Shown here in pieces: positions 13,606-21,978 of a stretch of 23,168 bases of DNA; the stretch's first letter is position 1, and every line of letters starts with the position of its first letter. The translations under genes were made by a program, and so were the position numbers. This stretch comes from Deltaproteobacteria bacterium UBA5756 (GTDB lineage: Bacteria; Desulfobacterota; Syntrophorhabdia; Syntrophorhabdales; Syntrophorhabdaceae): the NCBI GenBank assembly GCA_002418985.1, contig DIFE01000072.1:1-23168 (forward strand), read 5' to 3'. Below the pieces are notes generated by a model, which did not search any database, was not told where the DNA came from, and saw only the letters and a program-made list of their open reading frames with translations.

Positions 13606-15882
13606 TTACTTCTTTGCGAGGACTTCCCGGATCTTCTGGGAGAGGGTGGCGATGTTGTAGGGTTTCTGAATGAATCCGGCGCAGCCTCTGTTCATGATCT
13701 GGCGGGCCTCGCCGTTCATACTGTATCCGCTGCTGAGGATCACCTTTACCGAAGGGCGAAGCTCCCTCAAGCGGTCGAAGGTCTGACTGCCGGATAATTT
13801 TGGCATTATCATGTCGACAATGACGAGGTCGATGCTGTCCTTCATCGAGGTGAAGACGCGAAGCGCTTCCAGGCCGTCCTGGGCGGCATGGACGGTGTAC
13901 CCCAGCGTTTCAAGCATCCTTTTGGTGACGCGAAGAACGTTCGATTCGTCATCGACAAGGAGGATCGTCCCCGAACCTTTTACGGTTGCCGGGGCGGTTC
14001 GCCTGTTCCGAACGATCTTTTTCCCCGATGCCGGGAAGAACAGGGTAAACGTCGTGCCGTGGCCGGGTTTACTCCTGACTTCCACAAAGCCCCTGTGGCC
14101 CTTCATAATCCCGTAGACCATGGCAAGCCCCAGCCCGGTTCCCCCGCCCATCTCTTTCGTGGTAAAGAAGGGATCGAATATCCGCTTCATCGTTTCCTCT
14201 TCCATGCCCACCCCCGTATCGGCGACACTGACCCGAACGTATTCGCCGGGGGATACGCCATGGACAGCGGCGTGGTTTCCGTCAAGGGTGATATTGGCGG
14301 TCTCGAGGTAGAGTTCTCCTCCCGCCGGCATGGCGTGCCAGGCGTTCACATACAAATTGAGAAGAACCTGTTCGATCTGACCCCGGTCAATTTCAACGGT
14401 CCGGAGGTTCTTTTCGTATTTTCCATGAACGGTCAATTCCTTCTTCGTTCTGTGAAACATGGCGGAGCTTTCCCTCAGGATCCCGTTCATGTCCGCGGGC
14501 CGGATCTCGTATCCGCCTGCGCGCGCAAACCCCAGGAGCTGCCTCGTAAGGTTGGATGCGCTCTCGACCTGTTCTTCGATGCACTTTAAGCGCTCGTAGT
14601 CGGGGTGGCCGGTGCCTTCCAGTTCGAGCATCATTATGGAGGCGTATCCTTGAATCCCCATGAGAATGTTGTTGAAGTCGTGGGCGATCCCGCCAGCGAG
14701 GGTTCCGATCGCTTCAAGCTTCTTGGCCTGAAGAAGCTGTGACTCGAGGAGTTTGCGATCCGTGATGTCCTGTATGATCCCGAAGACCACTTTTCTGTCC
14801 GGGTCATACTCCGCCACGGAATGGATGTCCACGATATGACCGGTATCGGGACGTTTTATCCTGAACTCCACATCATAGGGACGCCCCTTCTCGATAAGGT
14901 CCCTGAGGGCCCCGTCAAGCATCTCGCGATATATGGGAAGGGGTATCTTCTGCACCTCGGGGATCGTAAGGACTGTATTGTCAGTGCCGTATATCCTGTG
15001 GGCTCCTTTGGACATGAAGACCGTCTTCGATTCCATATCGAACTCCCAGTTGCCGGAACGGGAGATTATCTCTGCCCGCGACAGGCGGTCCCTGCTGATG
15101 GCGAACTGTTCCTCCATTTCCTTGCGTGCCGTAATTTCCGTTATCATGGCGCACATGCCGGTTACCGCCCCGTCCTGGTTCCTGAGGGGAAATTTTATCG
15201 ATATGAAGGACCGTTTTCCACGCTTGTCTTCGAGAATTTCCTCCCTTTCCACCACCAATCCCGACTCCATGACCTCATGATCGTTCTGGCGGAAACGTGT
15301 GCCCGTCGTCCCCGGAAATAATTCTTCATCTGTCTTGCCTGTGGTATCCTCACGCGTCAATCCCGTTACTTCTTCCCATTTGCGGTTGACCATCTCGTAG
15401 CGCCCTTCACGGTCCTTGACGCAAATAAGGGCACCGCTGTTTTCGATCATATCCGACAGGAGGGTGCGGTTTTTGCGCAATTCTTCTTCCGCGCGTTTGC
15501 GCTCGGTGATATCGCGGACAATTCCCGCCACACCGACAACGGCTCCTTCGACGACGAGGGGGAATTTGTAAGTCTCGTAGAATCTTCCCTCTATCGGTTC
15601 AATGGTGATAACGGTCCGCTTCTCGCGGATGGCCAACCTGTCGCTCTGCTGGCATGCGGCGGCGGCATCCCCTGGCATGAGATCGTAGTCGTTCTTGCCT
15701 ATTATTTCGGCCTCATTGCGCCCGAAGAACTGCACGTTTGCGAAGTTGACCATCTGGTAGCGTAGATCGAGGTCTTTAAGAAAGAAAAAATCGGGTCCGG
15801 CGTCGATAAGCAGCCGCAGCCATTGCACGGAGGCCACGAGCTCTTCCTTGGTCCGTTTGTGCCCGGTTTCGGAGCGTTCCAA
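13606..15882 (-). CDS. Hybrid sensor histidine kinase: three PAS domains, HisKA, HATPase, receiver
   Basis: From TTG 15882 this is 758 residues. Three PAS/PAC units run from about 25 to 380 (LIDAGPDFFFLKDLDLRYQM, then ENSGALICVKDREGRYEMVN, then SGNWEFDMESKTVFM), each ending in an ITxRK-type linker. The HisKA box has His401 in GGIAHDFNNILMGIQGYAS. The HATPase domain (about 500-615) has NLYVNAWHAMP, DTGVGM and GGGTGLGLAMVYGIM. A C-terminal receiver (about 635-755) has VDDE and phospho-acceptor D690 (VDMIMP) with FIQKPY. There is no membrane segment, so it senses a cytosolic signal. The open frame continues upstream of the TTG for at least 25 more codons of coiled-coil-like sequence without any ATG or GTG, so the true start is uncertain. 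Other partners of the receiver are unknown. Confidence 0.88.
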   Translation of the reverse strand: MERSETGHKRTKEELVASVQWLRLLIDAGPDFFFLKDLDLRYQMVNFANVQFFGRNEAEIIGKNDYDLMPGDAAAACQQSDRLAIREKRTVITIEPIEGRFYETYKFPLVVEGAVVGVAGIVRDITERKRAEEELRKNRTLLSDMIENSGALICVKDREGRYEMVNRKWEEVTGLTREDTTGKTDEELFPGTTGTRFRQNDHEVMESGLVVEREEILEDKRGKRSFISIKFPLRNQDGAVTGMCAMITEITARKEMEEQFAISRDRLSRAEIISRSGNWEFDMESKTVFMSKGAHRIYGTDNTVLTIPEVQKIPLPIYREMLDGALRDLIEKGRPYDVEFRIKRPDTGHIVDIHSVAEYDPDRKVVFGIIQDITDRKLLESQLLQAKKLEAIGTLAGGIAHDFNNILMGIQGYASIMMLELEGTGHPDYERLKCIEEQVESASNLTRQLLGFARAGGYEIRPADMNGILRESSAMFHRTKKELTVHGKYEKNLRTVEIDRGQIEQVLLNLYVNAWHAMPAGGELYLETANITLDGNHAAVHGVSPGEYVRVSVADTGVGMEEETMKRIFDPFFTTKEMGGGTGLGLAMVYGIMKGHRGFVEVRSKPGHGTTFTLFFPASGKKIVRNRRTAPATVKGSGTILLVDDESNVLRVTKRMLETLGYTVHAAQDGLEALRVFTSMKDSIDLVIVDMIMPKLSGSQTFDRLRELRPSVKVILSSGYSMNGEARQIMNRGCAGFIQKPYNIATLSQKIREVLAKK

Positions 15883-15967
15883 CTCCAGAATCCTGTCTTT
15901 TAAGACGGAAAGTTCCCGGATCAGTTCCGACTTCGTCTTGAGCGGGCTCGTCGTTTCCCCCTTTCCT

Positions 15968-15997
15968 ATACTAATAGATATCCGGGCACCAGATCAA
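15968..15997 (-). promoter_or_regulatory. Candidate promoter for the hybrid kinase
   Basis: On the minus strand TTGATC (15992-15997) is followed after 18 bp by TAGTAT (15968-15973). Transcription would start near 15961, just before the GGAAAGGGGG stretch that looks like a ribosome-binding site for an upstream start. The remaining sequence to 16077 shows no gene. Confidence 0.4.
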
Positions 15998-16077
15998 GAC
16001 ACAAAACCTTCCCGGCGTTTCGGTCCGGAAAAAAATGCCACGCAAGCGGCAAACGGTATGCTCCGGTATGCCGGGAT

Positions 16078-17055
16078 TCAGGTGTCCGCAAGGGAGACTT
16101 CGCGATAGATGGATTGGATTGTGTTGGCATCAAGACGGTCAAAATCGCGTTCTACGGGCGTCACGATAATGCCCCCCATCTCCATGACGGCCGGGCTCAC
16201 CACGATCCTGTCCGCATCATCTCTGTAAAAGGCGGCCGGGCGATGGGCACGGCGCGGGAAAACGAGAAGGCGCCATACCTTCCCGCTAAGAGAAGCGGCT
16301 GCGTTTATCATCGGTTCTTCAGGAGGTTTTTCCTTCGTGGCTGGTTCCGTGAGGGTGTCCATATAGTCTCTGAAGGCGGCAGCGATTAAGGAAACGTCAT
16401 CCCCTTCGATAAGCAGGGCTTCGCGTCCGAAGCCTGTCGCCCGCCGGACGCGTGCGCCTCGGGTCTCTGAACAGGGGTTGAGGGGGATGAAAATTCCGGT
16501 GTTTTCGAGCTCCCCCTCTATCGGCATCTGCCCGGAAGGCACCGCCTGGAAGTGTAGATGGTCCGGGGCTGACGCGCCGCAGCGGGGTCCGTTGTAGAGA
16601 GTTATGAAACCGCAGCCAAGGTCTGCGGTGATCTTCAGGAATGTTTCGATGTGTTCGCAGAGGGCCTGGGGACGATGGTCCAGGTGGGCTATGGTCAGGT
16701 GAAAGGGCACGGTGGGCCTGGGATTTCCCAGTATCAGAAATTCGCGGTGGTAGAGGATCCCTTTCTGCGCGGAGGGAAGGTTGGCGGAGCACAGGAAGCA
16801 GGGCCTTTCACGGATCTCCTCGGGACGTACCGCGGCCGTGGTGTTGACGGCCCTGCCGGGATTAAAAACGAGACGAACCGAAAAGCCGTCGCACTCGACG
16901 GAGCGTGATCTGACGGTGTTGAGTGAATCGTATGCCTGTTTCAATTCGGCCCATGAATGCTGCTGCTGGGAAAGAAGTCCCCCGCAGAGTTCCTCAAGCG
17001 GCACACCGCCGCCGCTGAAGCTTGCGTAGATGCGGTCCCGCAACACATCGTTCAC
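16078..17055 (-). CDS. HIT-superfamily nucleotidyl-transfer enzyme (DUF4922-like)
   Basis: This 325-residue protein resembles the GalT/ATP-adenylyltransferase/GDP-sugar phosphorylase branch of the HIT superfamily. It has RPCFLCSANLPSAQKG (a GalT-like Cys pair), FLILGNPRPTVPFHLTIAHLDHRPQ, and the active-site stretch NGPRCGASAPDHLHFQ with an HxHxQ motif (His166, His168, Gln170). I expect transfer or phosphorolysis of a nucleotidyl group on a sugar phosphate. The donor and sugar are not readable. The start is GTG 17055, overlapping the previous gene's TGA (GTGA). Longer in-frame starts run inside that gene and are rejected. It is the last gene of a five-gene operon. Confidence 0.75.
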   Translation of the reverse strand: MNDVLRDRIYASFSGGGVPLEELCGGLLSQQQHSWAELKQAYDSLNTVRSRSVECDGFSVRLVFNPGRAVNTTAAVRPEEIRERPCFLCSANLPSAQKGILYHREFLILGNPRPTVPFHLTIAHLDHRPQALCEHIETFLKITADLGCGFITLYNGPRCGASAPDHLHFQAVPSGQMPIEGELENTGIFIPLNPCSETRGARVRRATGFGREALLIEGDDVSLIAAAFRDYMDTLTEPATKEKPPEEPMINAAASLSGKVWRLLVFPRRAHRPAAFYRDDADRIVVSPAVMEMGGIIVTPVERDFDRLDANTIQSIYREVSLADT

Positions 17056-18530
17056 GGGCCGGCTCTCCGGGTGAACTCCTGACGTTCGAGAATCTCCGTG
17101 GTACGCAGTGAGTCCTTGAAGGCATCGTTTCTGTTGGCAGCTTCGACGGAAAGCGCCGCATCGGTATTGCCCGACCAGCGCCGGCACAGGTAGAGGCTTT
17201 CGTAGATTCTTCCTATCCTGTATTCACGGGACATGCGAAGCACGGCTGCATAGTCCTCCCCGTAGCTTACGTTGAGAAAACCTCCTATGCCGCGAATGGC
17301 GGCTGTGCTGAAGGCCCGGGGTGCCCCGAGCCCGTTGACTCGCAAGGCATTATTATGACCGTTTTCGCCGGTCCACTCACGATGATCGATCAGCCCCGGG
17401 GGTATCTGTTCCAGGCGCTCATTGACGATGGTATAGGAGCCGACCACCATTGCGTAGCTTCCATCCCGCAAGGTGTCGACGATTGTTTCGAGAACCAGGT
17501 GATTTTCATAGAGGTCGTCGGAATCCAGCTGGACGGCATAGCGGCCGCATCTTTCGTCCGTAATACCCAGGTTCCAGCATCCGCCTATGCCGAGGTCCTT
17601 TCCGGCCGGGATGATGTGTTTTACAGCCGGGTTCCTGCTTGCCAGGTCGGCGACGATCTCCGTCGTTCCATCCGTGGAATGATTGTCGATCACCAGCACG
17701 TTGAATGTGAAGTCGGTTTCCTGCGTCAGGGCGCTTTGCACGGCGTCGGCAATGGTCTTGCTCCTGTTTTTGACAGGGATGACGACAGAGGCCTTCACGG
17801 GAAAAGGTTCCTCCGGCTCGTCCATTTTCTTCAGCCTCTGAGGAGGCAGATAGGCGCCGATCCTCTTGAGATGGTCCGTGAAAACAGCCTCCATTTCTTT
17901 CTGAAGCGGCTGGTTGCCGGGATCGACATATGCAAAGTGTGCCTCGCGTTCATGACTTTCCCTGTGCGTGACGACACTGTAGAGCGGCTCGGCAATTCGA
18001 TGGACGCCATGATCGATGGACATTTTGAGCCGGATATCATACAGGGCGGCATGTCGCACCGGCGGTGTCTCGCCGTACTTTCTGAGCGCATCACGGATCA
18101 CGGAAACGTCAAGGAGGGCGAGATATCCGAAATTGAAATCATCGCGAACGCTTCCCGGCTGGTAGTCGATGAGGGGGTGAAGTGTTGTTCCGTGCCCCGT
18201 GTCATCATAGAAATCAGAGTAAACCGTTGCGGCTCCCGTCGATCTGGCGGCCCCGATCAGTCTTTCGAGCGTTCCCGGCCCCACGACGGGAATGGTACGG
18301 GGTACAAAAAGAAGGTAGTCCGTCTGTGCCTGTGCCAGGATCTTGTGGAAAGTCTCGCGGGAGGCGAAAGGACCTTTATCGATGATGCTGCATCGGGGAA
18401 GGATATCCGGTATGGGGTCCCGCGCGACGATGAGGACCTCTTCAACCAGGTCCGACCGTGCGAGATTCCTGAGCGCGGGCAGAAACAGAGGCTCCGCAAT
18501 GTATGTGCAAACGACGGTGATCGGTCTCAT
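17052..18530 (-). CDS. Glycosyltransferase with two GT-A (family 2-like) domains
   Basis: This 492-residue cytosolic protein has two parts. The N-terminal half (about 1-235) begins PITVVCTYIAEPLFLPALRNL and looks like a degenerate GT-A domain. The C-terminal half (about 245-445) is a normal GT2 domain: KASVVIPVKNRSKTIADAVQSAL, VLVIDNHSTDGT, and the metal-binding LDSDD (D336-D339). A GGFLNVSYGEDYAAVLRMS segment supplies the ED acceptor motif. It contains no transmembrane anchor. It lies between an AmgK-like kinase and a HIT enzyme, suggesting use of the sugar nucleotide made by the operon. The start is ATG 18530. Confidence 0.85.
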   Translation of the reverse strand: MRPITVVCTYIAEPLFLPALRNLARSDLVEEVLIVARDPIPDILPRCSIIDKGPFASRETFHKILAQAQTDYLLFVPRTIPVVGPGTLERLIGAARSTGAATVYSDFYDDTGHGTTLHPLIDYQPGSVRDDFNFGYLALLDVSVIRDALRKYGETPPVRHAALYDIRLKMSIDHGVHRIAEPLYSVVTHRESHEREAHFAYVDPGNQPLQKEMEAVFTDHLKRIGAYLPPQRLKKMDEPEEPFPVKASVVIPVKNRSKTIADAVQSALTQETDFTFNVLVIDNHSTDGTTEIVADLASRNPAVKHIIPAGKDLGIGGCWNLGITDERCGRYAVQLDSDDLYENHLVLETIVDTLRDGSYAMVVGSYTIVNERLEQIPPGLIDHREWTGENGHNNALRVNGLGAPRAFSTAAIRGIGGFLNVSYGEDYAAVLRMSREYRIGRIYESLYLCRRWSGNTDAALSVEAANRNDAFKDSLRTTEILERQEFTRRAGP

Positions 18531-18622
18531 GTGTCCATTATCCTACCACGGAAAAGCATGTAAGGAAACAGGGAATAGATGGACGAAGATCGGGGTTGGC
18601 AGCCCTGTTTCTGTACCGTTGT
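18531..18622 (-). repeat. Palindrome in the gap between kinase and glycosyltransferase genes
   Basis: This 92-bp gap is the only sizeable one inside the operon. It holds a perfect 9-bp inverted repeat, GAAACAGGG (18565-18573) and CCCTGTTTC (18603-18611), separated by 29 bp. The proximal arm is 11 bp after the kinase stop. It could be an attenuating or RNA-stabilising hairpin, or a repeat insertion. Confidence 0.5.
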
Positions 18623-19621
18623 TCAGCCCCGCGCAATGTGGCATTCAGTGATAAGGTCCCGGAGAGCCGTGAGGCGTGGGACATGGGAGGCTGCCCTGCT
18701 GAGATTGTCGAGCCCTGCCGGGATGTGGTCGAGAAAACTCGAAAGCCCTTTTGTTCCGCCGAGAAACCCGTATGCGCCCAGGGCCTGCATGAGACGCTGA
18801 ACGGAGGCTTGCCAGAAGGAGTCCTGAAAGGCATCCCAGTCCAGCTCCTGCGACGACAGGACATAATAGAACGACAGAAGCTCCTGACGCTCCTCATCGG
18901 AGATCGATACGTAGGGGTCGCAAAGGAGCGAGCCGAGGTCGTAGAATGGACTTCCGAAACGCATACCCTGAAAGTCAATGAGATAGGGCTCCCCATCGCG
19001 GATCATGACGTTTTGGGATTGCAGATCGCGGTGGATGAGGCAACGCTCGCATGCACCTATCGCCTCTGCCAGGGATGCAAGTTCCGACCTGAGTTTTGCT
19101 TCGAAACGGGTATCGGGGGTGATGCCGCAGTAGTCCTTCACAAAATGATCGAGGAAATAATCATGCTCGAAGAGATACAGATCGCGATCGAATCCCTCCA
19201 TGAGCCTGACACGGTCCGAAGGGAAGTCCTTAAGGGAGACGCCATGGAGTCTTCTCACAACCGAAAGGGTCTTCTGGCAGAGGATGCGCCGCGTGGTCCA
19301 ATCATGACCCGCAAATCCGTGGAGGTCGTGGTCGCCGATGTCTTCCATTGCCATAAGGTGCCGTGAAGGATCGTGGCCTATCATCTCCGGGACGCTGATA
19401 CGCATACCCTTGAGATAAACGGCGATATCGGCATAATAGGCGTTCTCCGTCCTCGCGGGATCGTAGTCTATGATGATGACCGATTTGCCGTTTTCCCATG
19501 TGAACCGGTAAAATGACCGGTCCGAGCCCCGGGCGGACAGGGGCGCCGCGGCGGCCGGAACCGAGACGTTAAGATTGAGCGTTTCCCTGGCGAAGGCCAT
19601 TACAGAGTCATAGCGGGTCAT
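18623..19621 (-). CDS. AmgK-like sugar kinase (APH/choline-kinase fold)
   Basis: This 332-residue protein matches the anomeric kinase AmgK, which phosphorylates C1 of MurNAc/GlcNAc in peptidoglycan salvage. It has GSDRSFYRFTWENGKSVIIIDY at the start and a VPEMIGHDPSRHLMAMEDIG hinge. The catalytic loop is LIHRDLQSQNVMI (His197, Asp199, Asn204), and the metal motif LIDFQGMRFGSPFYDLGSLLCDPYV closely follows the AmgK IDFQ...YDL.SLL.D.Y pattern. Its ATG overlaps the stop of the adjacent nucleotidyltransferase (ATGA), the arrangement expected of an AmgK-MurU pair. A related choline-kinase-like role cannot be excluded. Confidence 0.78.
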   Translation of the reverse strand: MTRYDSVMAFARETLNLNVSVPAAAAPLSARGSDRSFYRFTWENGKSVIIIDYDPARTENAYYADIAVYLKGMRISVPEMIGHDPSRHLMAMEDIGDHDLHGFAGHDWTTRRILCQKTLSVVRRLHGVSLKDFPSDRVRLMEGFDRDLYLFEHDYFLDHFVKDYCGITPDTRFEAKLRSELASLAEAIGACERCLIHRDLQSQNVMIRDGEPYLIDFQGMRFGSPFYDLGSLLCDPYVSISDEERQELLSFYYVLSSQELDWDAFQDSFWQASVQRLMQALGAYGFLGGTKGLSSFLDHIPAGLDNLSRAASHVPRLTALRDLITECHIARG

Positions 19622-20355
19622 TGGTCTATCCTTGCAGATTCGTTTTTTGTCTGAGCATTCATTCTCCGATATACCTCAACGGATCCGATATCATGCCATT
19701 GCCCTGTGTCAATCAGGACCCCTCGTATGGAACCCGGTCTCGCCGCTATTCTCCGTAAAAAAACATCCACGACGGATTCTATCCTTCCTGGTTCACTATA
19801 CTGAAGGATGGACGTTTCAACGGCATAGATCCCGGTAAAAAGACAGCTTATGACCCCGGGTTTTCCCAGGGTGCCCCGCATGTCGCATATCCGGCCGGAG
19901 TTGTCCATGTTGACATTGAGGAGTGGGCCCGTTGTCCTCAAGGCGAGGGTCGCCTCGCAGGGGATGCTTTCGTGGGCCGCAATCAGTTCGTCAAGAGGCA
20001 GGTCCGAGAGGACATCGCCATTGTAGCACAGGATGGACTCGTCCTCCTCAAGCAAATCCTCTATATTCTTCAGTCCTCCCGCGGTATCGAGAAGGACCGG
20101 TTCGTGCCGGAAGAGGATCGGGACTCCCCGCCACCGGCCATCGGGAAAGGCCTCGGAGTAAACATGCGGTTGATGATGGGTGTTTACTATAAAACGCTCG
20201 ACGCCGGCCTTCATCAGGTGGTCCATGGCATAGGTAATGATAGGGCGGTTGTTAAGAAGCAGAAGCGGTTTGGGGCGGCTCTCGGTGAGAGGCCGCAATC
20301 GCATGCCCAGTCCCGCGCCGAGAATGAAGGCCGTTTTGAACCGTTTTCTTATCAT
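19618..20355 (-). CDS. Sugar-phosphate nucleotidyltransferase, MurU-like
   Basis: This 245-residue NTP-transferase carries the signature AFILGAGLGMRLRPLTESRP-KPLLLLNNRPI at residues 9-40, then VNTHHQPH, LLDTAGGLKN, CYNGDVLSDL (metal-binding Asp) and the closing WHDIGSVEVYRRM. The length suits MurU, which makes UDP-MurNAc from MurNAc-1-phosphate, better than the longer RmlA or GlmU. Coupled by ATGA to the AmgK-like kinase, it would use that enzyme's sugar-1-phosphate. The nucleotide and sugar are inferred from the pairing, and a mannose-1-phosphate type enzyme remains possible. Confidence 0.8.
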   Translation of the reverse strand: MIRKRFKTAFILGAGLGMRLRPLTESRPKPLLLLNNRPIITYAMDHLMKAGVERFIVNTHHQPHVYSEAFPDGRWRGVPILFRHEPVLLDTAGGLKNIEDLLEEDESILCYNGDVLSDLPLDELIAAHESIPCEATLALRTTGPLLNVNMDNSGRICDMRGTLGKPGVISCLFTGIYAVETSILQYSEPGRIESVVDVFLRRIAARPGSIRGVLIDTGQWHDIGSVEVYRRMNAQTKNESARIDQ

Positions 20356-20383
20356 GAGAACCTGTGATCTATCATGACGTTCT

Positions 20384-21715
20384 TCAATACAACTTCTTTA
20401 TTAGGGCACCGGTGAAATAGTGTTCCAGTATCTGCCGGGCTGTGAACCCCTTGCTTGCCATGACGGCGGCGCCTATCTGACAGAGACCCACACCGTGACC
20501 CCATCCGGCCCCGTCAAAGACGAAGCCGTCGGGCACACCGTCGGAGGTACGCTTTACCGTTACGACAAAGGCGCTGCTGAACAGATGGCTTGGGGAGAGC
20601 CATCTGCGTATCTCAAGCTCTTTTCCGATGACGACGCTTTGTTTTGAACCGGTGATCCTGAGACGGCGGATCCGGCCCGACGGGCCTCGCTCAAGGGGTG
20701 TGATCTCGTGGAGGGTTCCCAGATCCAGACCCGATTTTTGCCTTATGATATCTTCGAGTTCGCCCCGGCCATATTCCACCTTCCAGCGGAAGAACTGACG
20801 GGTCTCGCGATCGAAGCCGGGAAGGATCTCCGCCAGGAGCGTCTCGTCCTTCGTGTTGCAATACGCATCGGGCGACGAGAATATCCAGCGATTTGCATCT
20901 TCTTCAGCCGCAACCGGCGTAAAGGGGATCGATGAATCGGCAATGCTGACAAGATAGGGGACGGGTGTGTCTTCCCAGGCCGTCTCGTAATTCTCCGTCA
21001 GCCCCCCGCACGCCTTATAATATCGGGCATCACACACCCTATCTCCGTATGAAAGTACCGTTCCCTTCGTTTGCTTGACCGCCCGGGCGGCCTCGTCGGA
21101 AATGATCTTTGTAATGCCCTGGTATCGCTGGCAGTGATCATCGGCGCAGACATCGAAGATATCATGATCTTCGCGGTTGTACCACCGTATCAGTTCTCCG
21201 GGGTTGTGAGCGTACGTTGTAATGGCCGCACTCGCGTCCTTCCGGTCAAGGGCTGCAAGGAGCCAGCTCCGCGACATGATGGCGTGGGCTTTGAGAAACT
21301 CTCCCGGCGAGCGCCCGCTCATCTCGGAGGAGATGACGCTCACAAGATAGTCTTCGACGAGGATTTCATTGATGACTGCGATGCCGGTGTCTTCGCGGGA
21401 GGTGAGCACAAGATTGCCCTGAAAGACCTGATCTTCCTTGCGTTCCCAATGGAACCGTATCCCGATGGTGACCCCGAAGATCGTGAAGGTCGAACTCTCG
21501 TGGGCCACAAGCCTGATGGAGGAAGAATGGGCGATGATGTGGCGGCCTTCGTCGAGGAGTTCTACCCCGGACCCTGCCGGCCTTGCATGGAAGGGCCCCG
21601 ATACCAGTCCGATTCCTTCGATGAGGAAGTGACCATTGAGACTTCCCGCCACTTCGGGCTGCCTGTCCGCAATGCCAACGGTAATCTTCGGTTCCTGTAT
21701 CGCGGCTAAAACCAT
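20384..21715 (-). CDS. SpoIID/LytB-domain protein without signal peptide
   Basis: This 443-residue protein has a SpoIID/LytB core. INEILVEDYLVSVISSEMSGRSPGEFLKAHAIMSRSWLLA carries the Glu in SSEM that aligns with the catalytic glutamate of SpoIID lytic transglycosylase. ARYYKACGGLTENYETAW and GWGHGVGLCQIGAAVMASKGFTARQILEHYF close the fold. The SpoIID family cuts denuded peptidoglycan strands or stimulates amidases outside the membrane. Here the N-terminus (MVLAAIQEPKITVGIADRQP) has no leader, so it is probably cytosolic or uses another route. The ATG at 21715 follows GGGAGA. It is the first gene of the operon, 28 bp before the nucleotidyltransferase. Confidence 0.85.
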   Translation of the reverse strand: MVLAAIQEPKITVGIADRQPEVAGSLNGHFLIEGIGLVSGPFHARPAGSGVELLDEGRHIIAHSSSIRLVAHESSTFTIFGVTIGIRFHWERKEDQVFQGNLVLTSREDTGIAVINEILVEDYLVSVISSEMSGRSPGEFLKAHAIMSRSWLLAALDRKDASAAITTYAHNPGELIRWYNREDHDIFDVCADDHCQRYQGITKIISDEAARAVKQTKGTVLSYGDRVCDARYYKACGGLTENYETAWEDTPVPYLVSIADSSIPFTPVAAEEDANRWIFSSPDAYCNTKDETLLAEILPGFDRETRQFFRWKVEYGRGELEDIIRQKSGLDLGTLHEITPLERGPSGRIRRLRITGSKQSVVIGKELEIRRWLSPSHLFSSAFVVTVKRTSDGVPDGFVFDGAGWGHGVGLCQIGAAVMASKGFTARQILEHYFTGALIKKLY

Positions 21716-21978
21716 ATTCTCCCGGAATGTGCTTTTGGTTCGTTTACATTATTACGTTTCCAGGGAGGTTGTCAATGAGTCCGGGTTTCGACGCAATTGT
21801 CGGACGACCGTTCCCATGTCGACATATTTTGCCTGTCAGGTGTCGGCCCGCGCCGGCCATCAAGGACATGAAACCTGTAATATCAATCAGTTTAATGACA
21901 GGAGCCTAAAGTGGTATTGTTTTTGCTATATCAAAGTCTGACAGAAAAAAATAAGAAATACGAAATGGCGGAGGGGTT
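21716..21978. other. 263-bp divergent intergenic region
   Basis: This region separates the minus-strand SpoIID operon from the plus-strand 99-codon gene. It holds the sigma-54 candidate on the right. No promoter for the minus operon stood out. An open frame at 21727-21909 has no codon character or ribosome-binding site and is not supported. Confidence 0.5.
21912..21927 (+). promoter_or_regulatory. Sigma-54 promoter candidate
   Basis: TGGTATTGTTTTTGCT matches the -24/-12 consensus TGGCACG-N4-TTGCW, with GG (21913-21914) and GC (21925-21926) exactly 10 bp apart. The start point would be near 21938, leaving a 40-nt leader before ATG 21979. No enhancer-binding protein gene lies in the window. 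Confidence 0.6.

Noticed and set aside
17056..17187. N-terminal extension of the HIT-family gene
   Set aside because: It would read inside the glycosyltransferase gene; a GTGA start overlap at 17052-17055 is the better start.
17355..18563. Plus-strand frames at 17355-18563, 18596-19366 and 21071-21709
   Set aside because: They lie opposite the glycosyltransferase, kinase and SpoIID genes, whose motifs are unambiguous.
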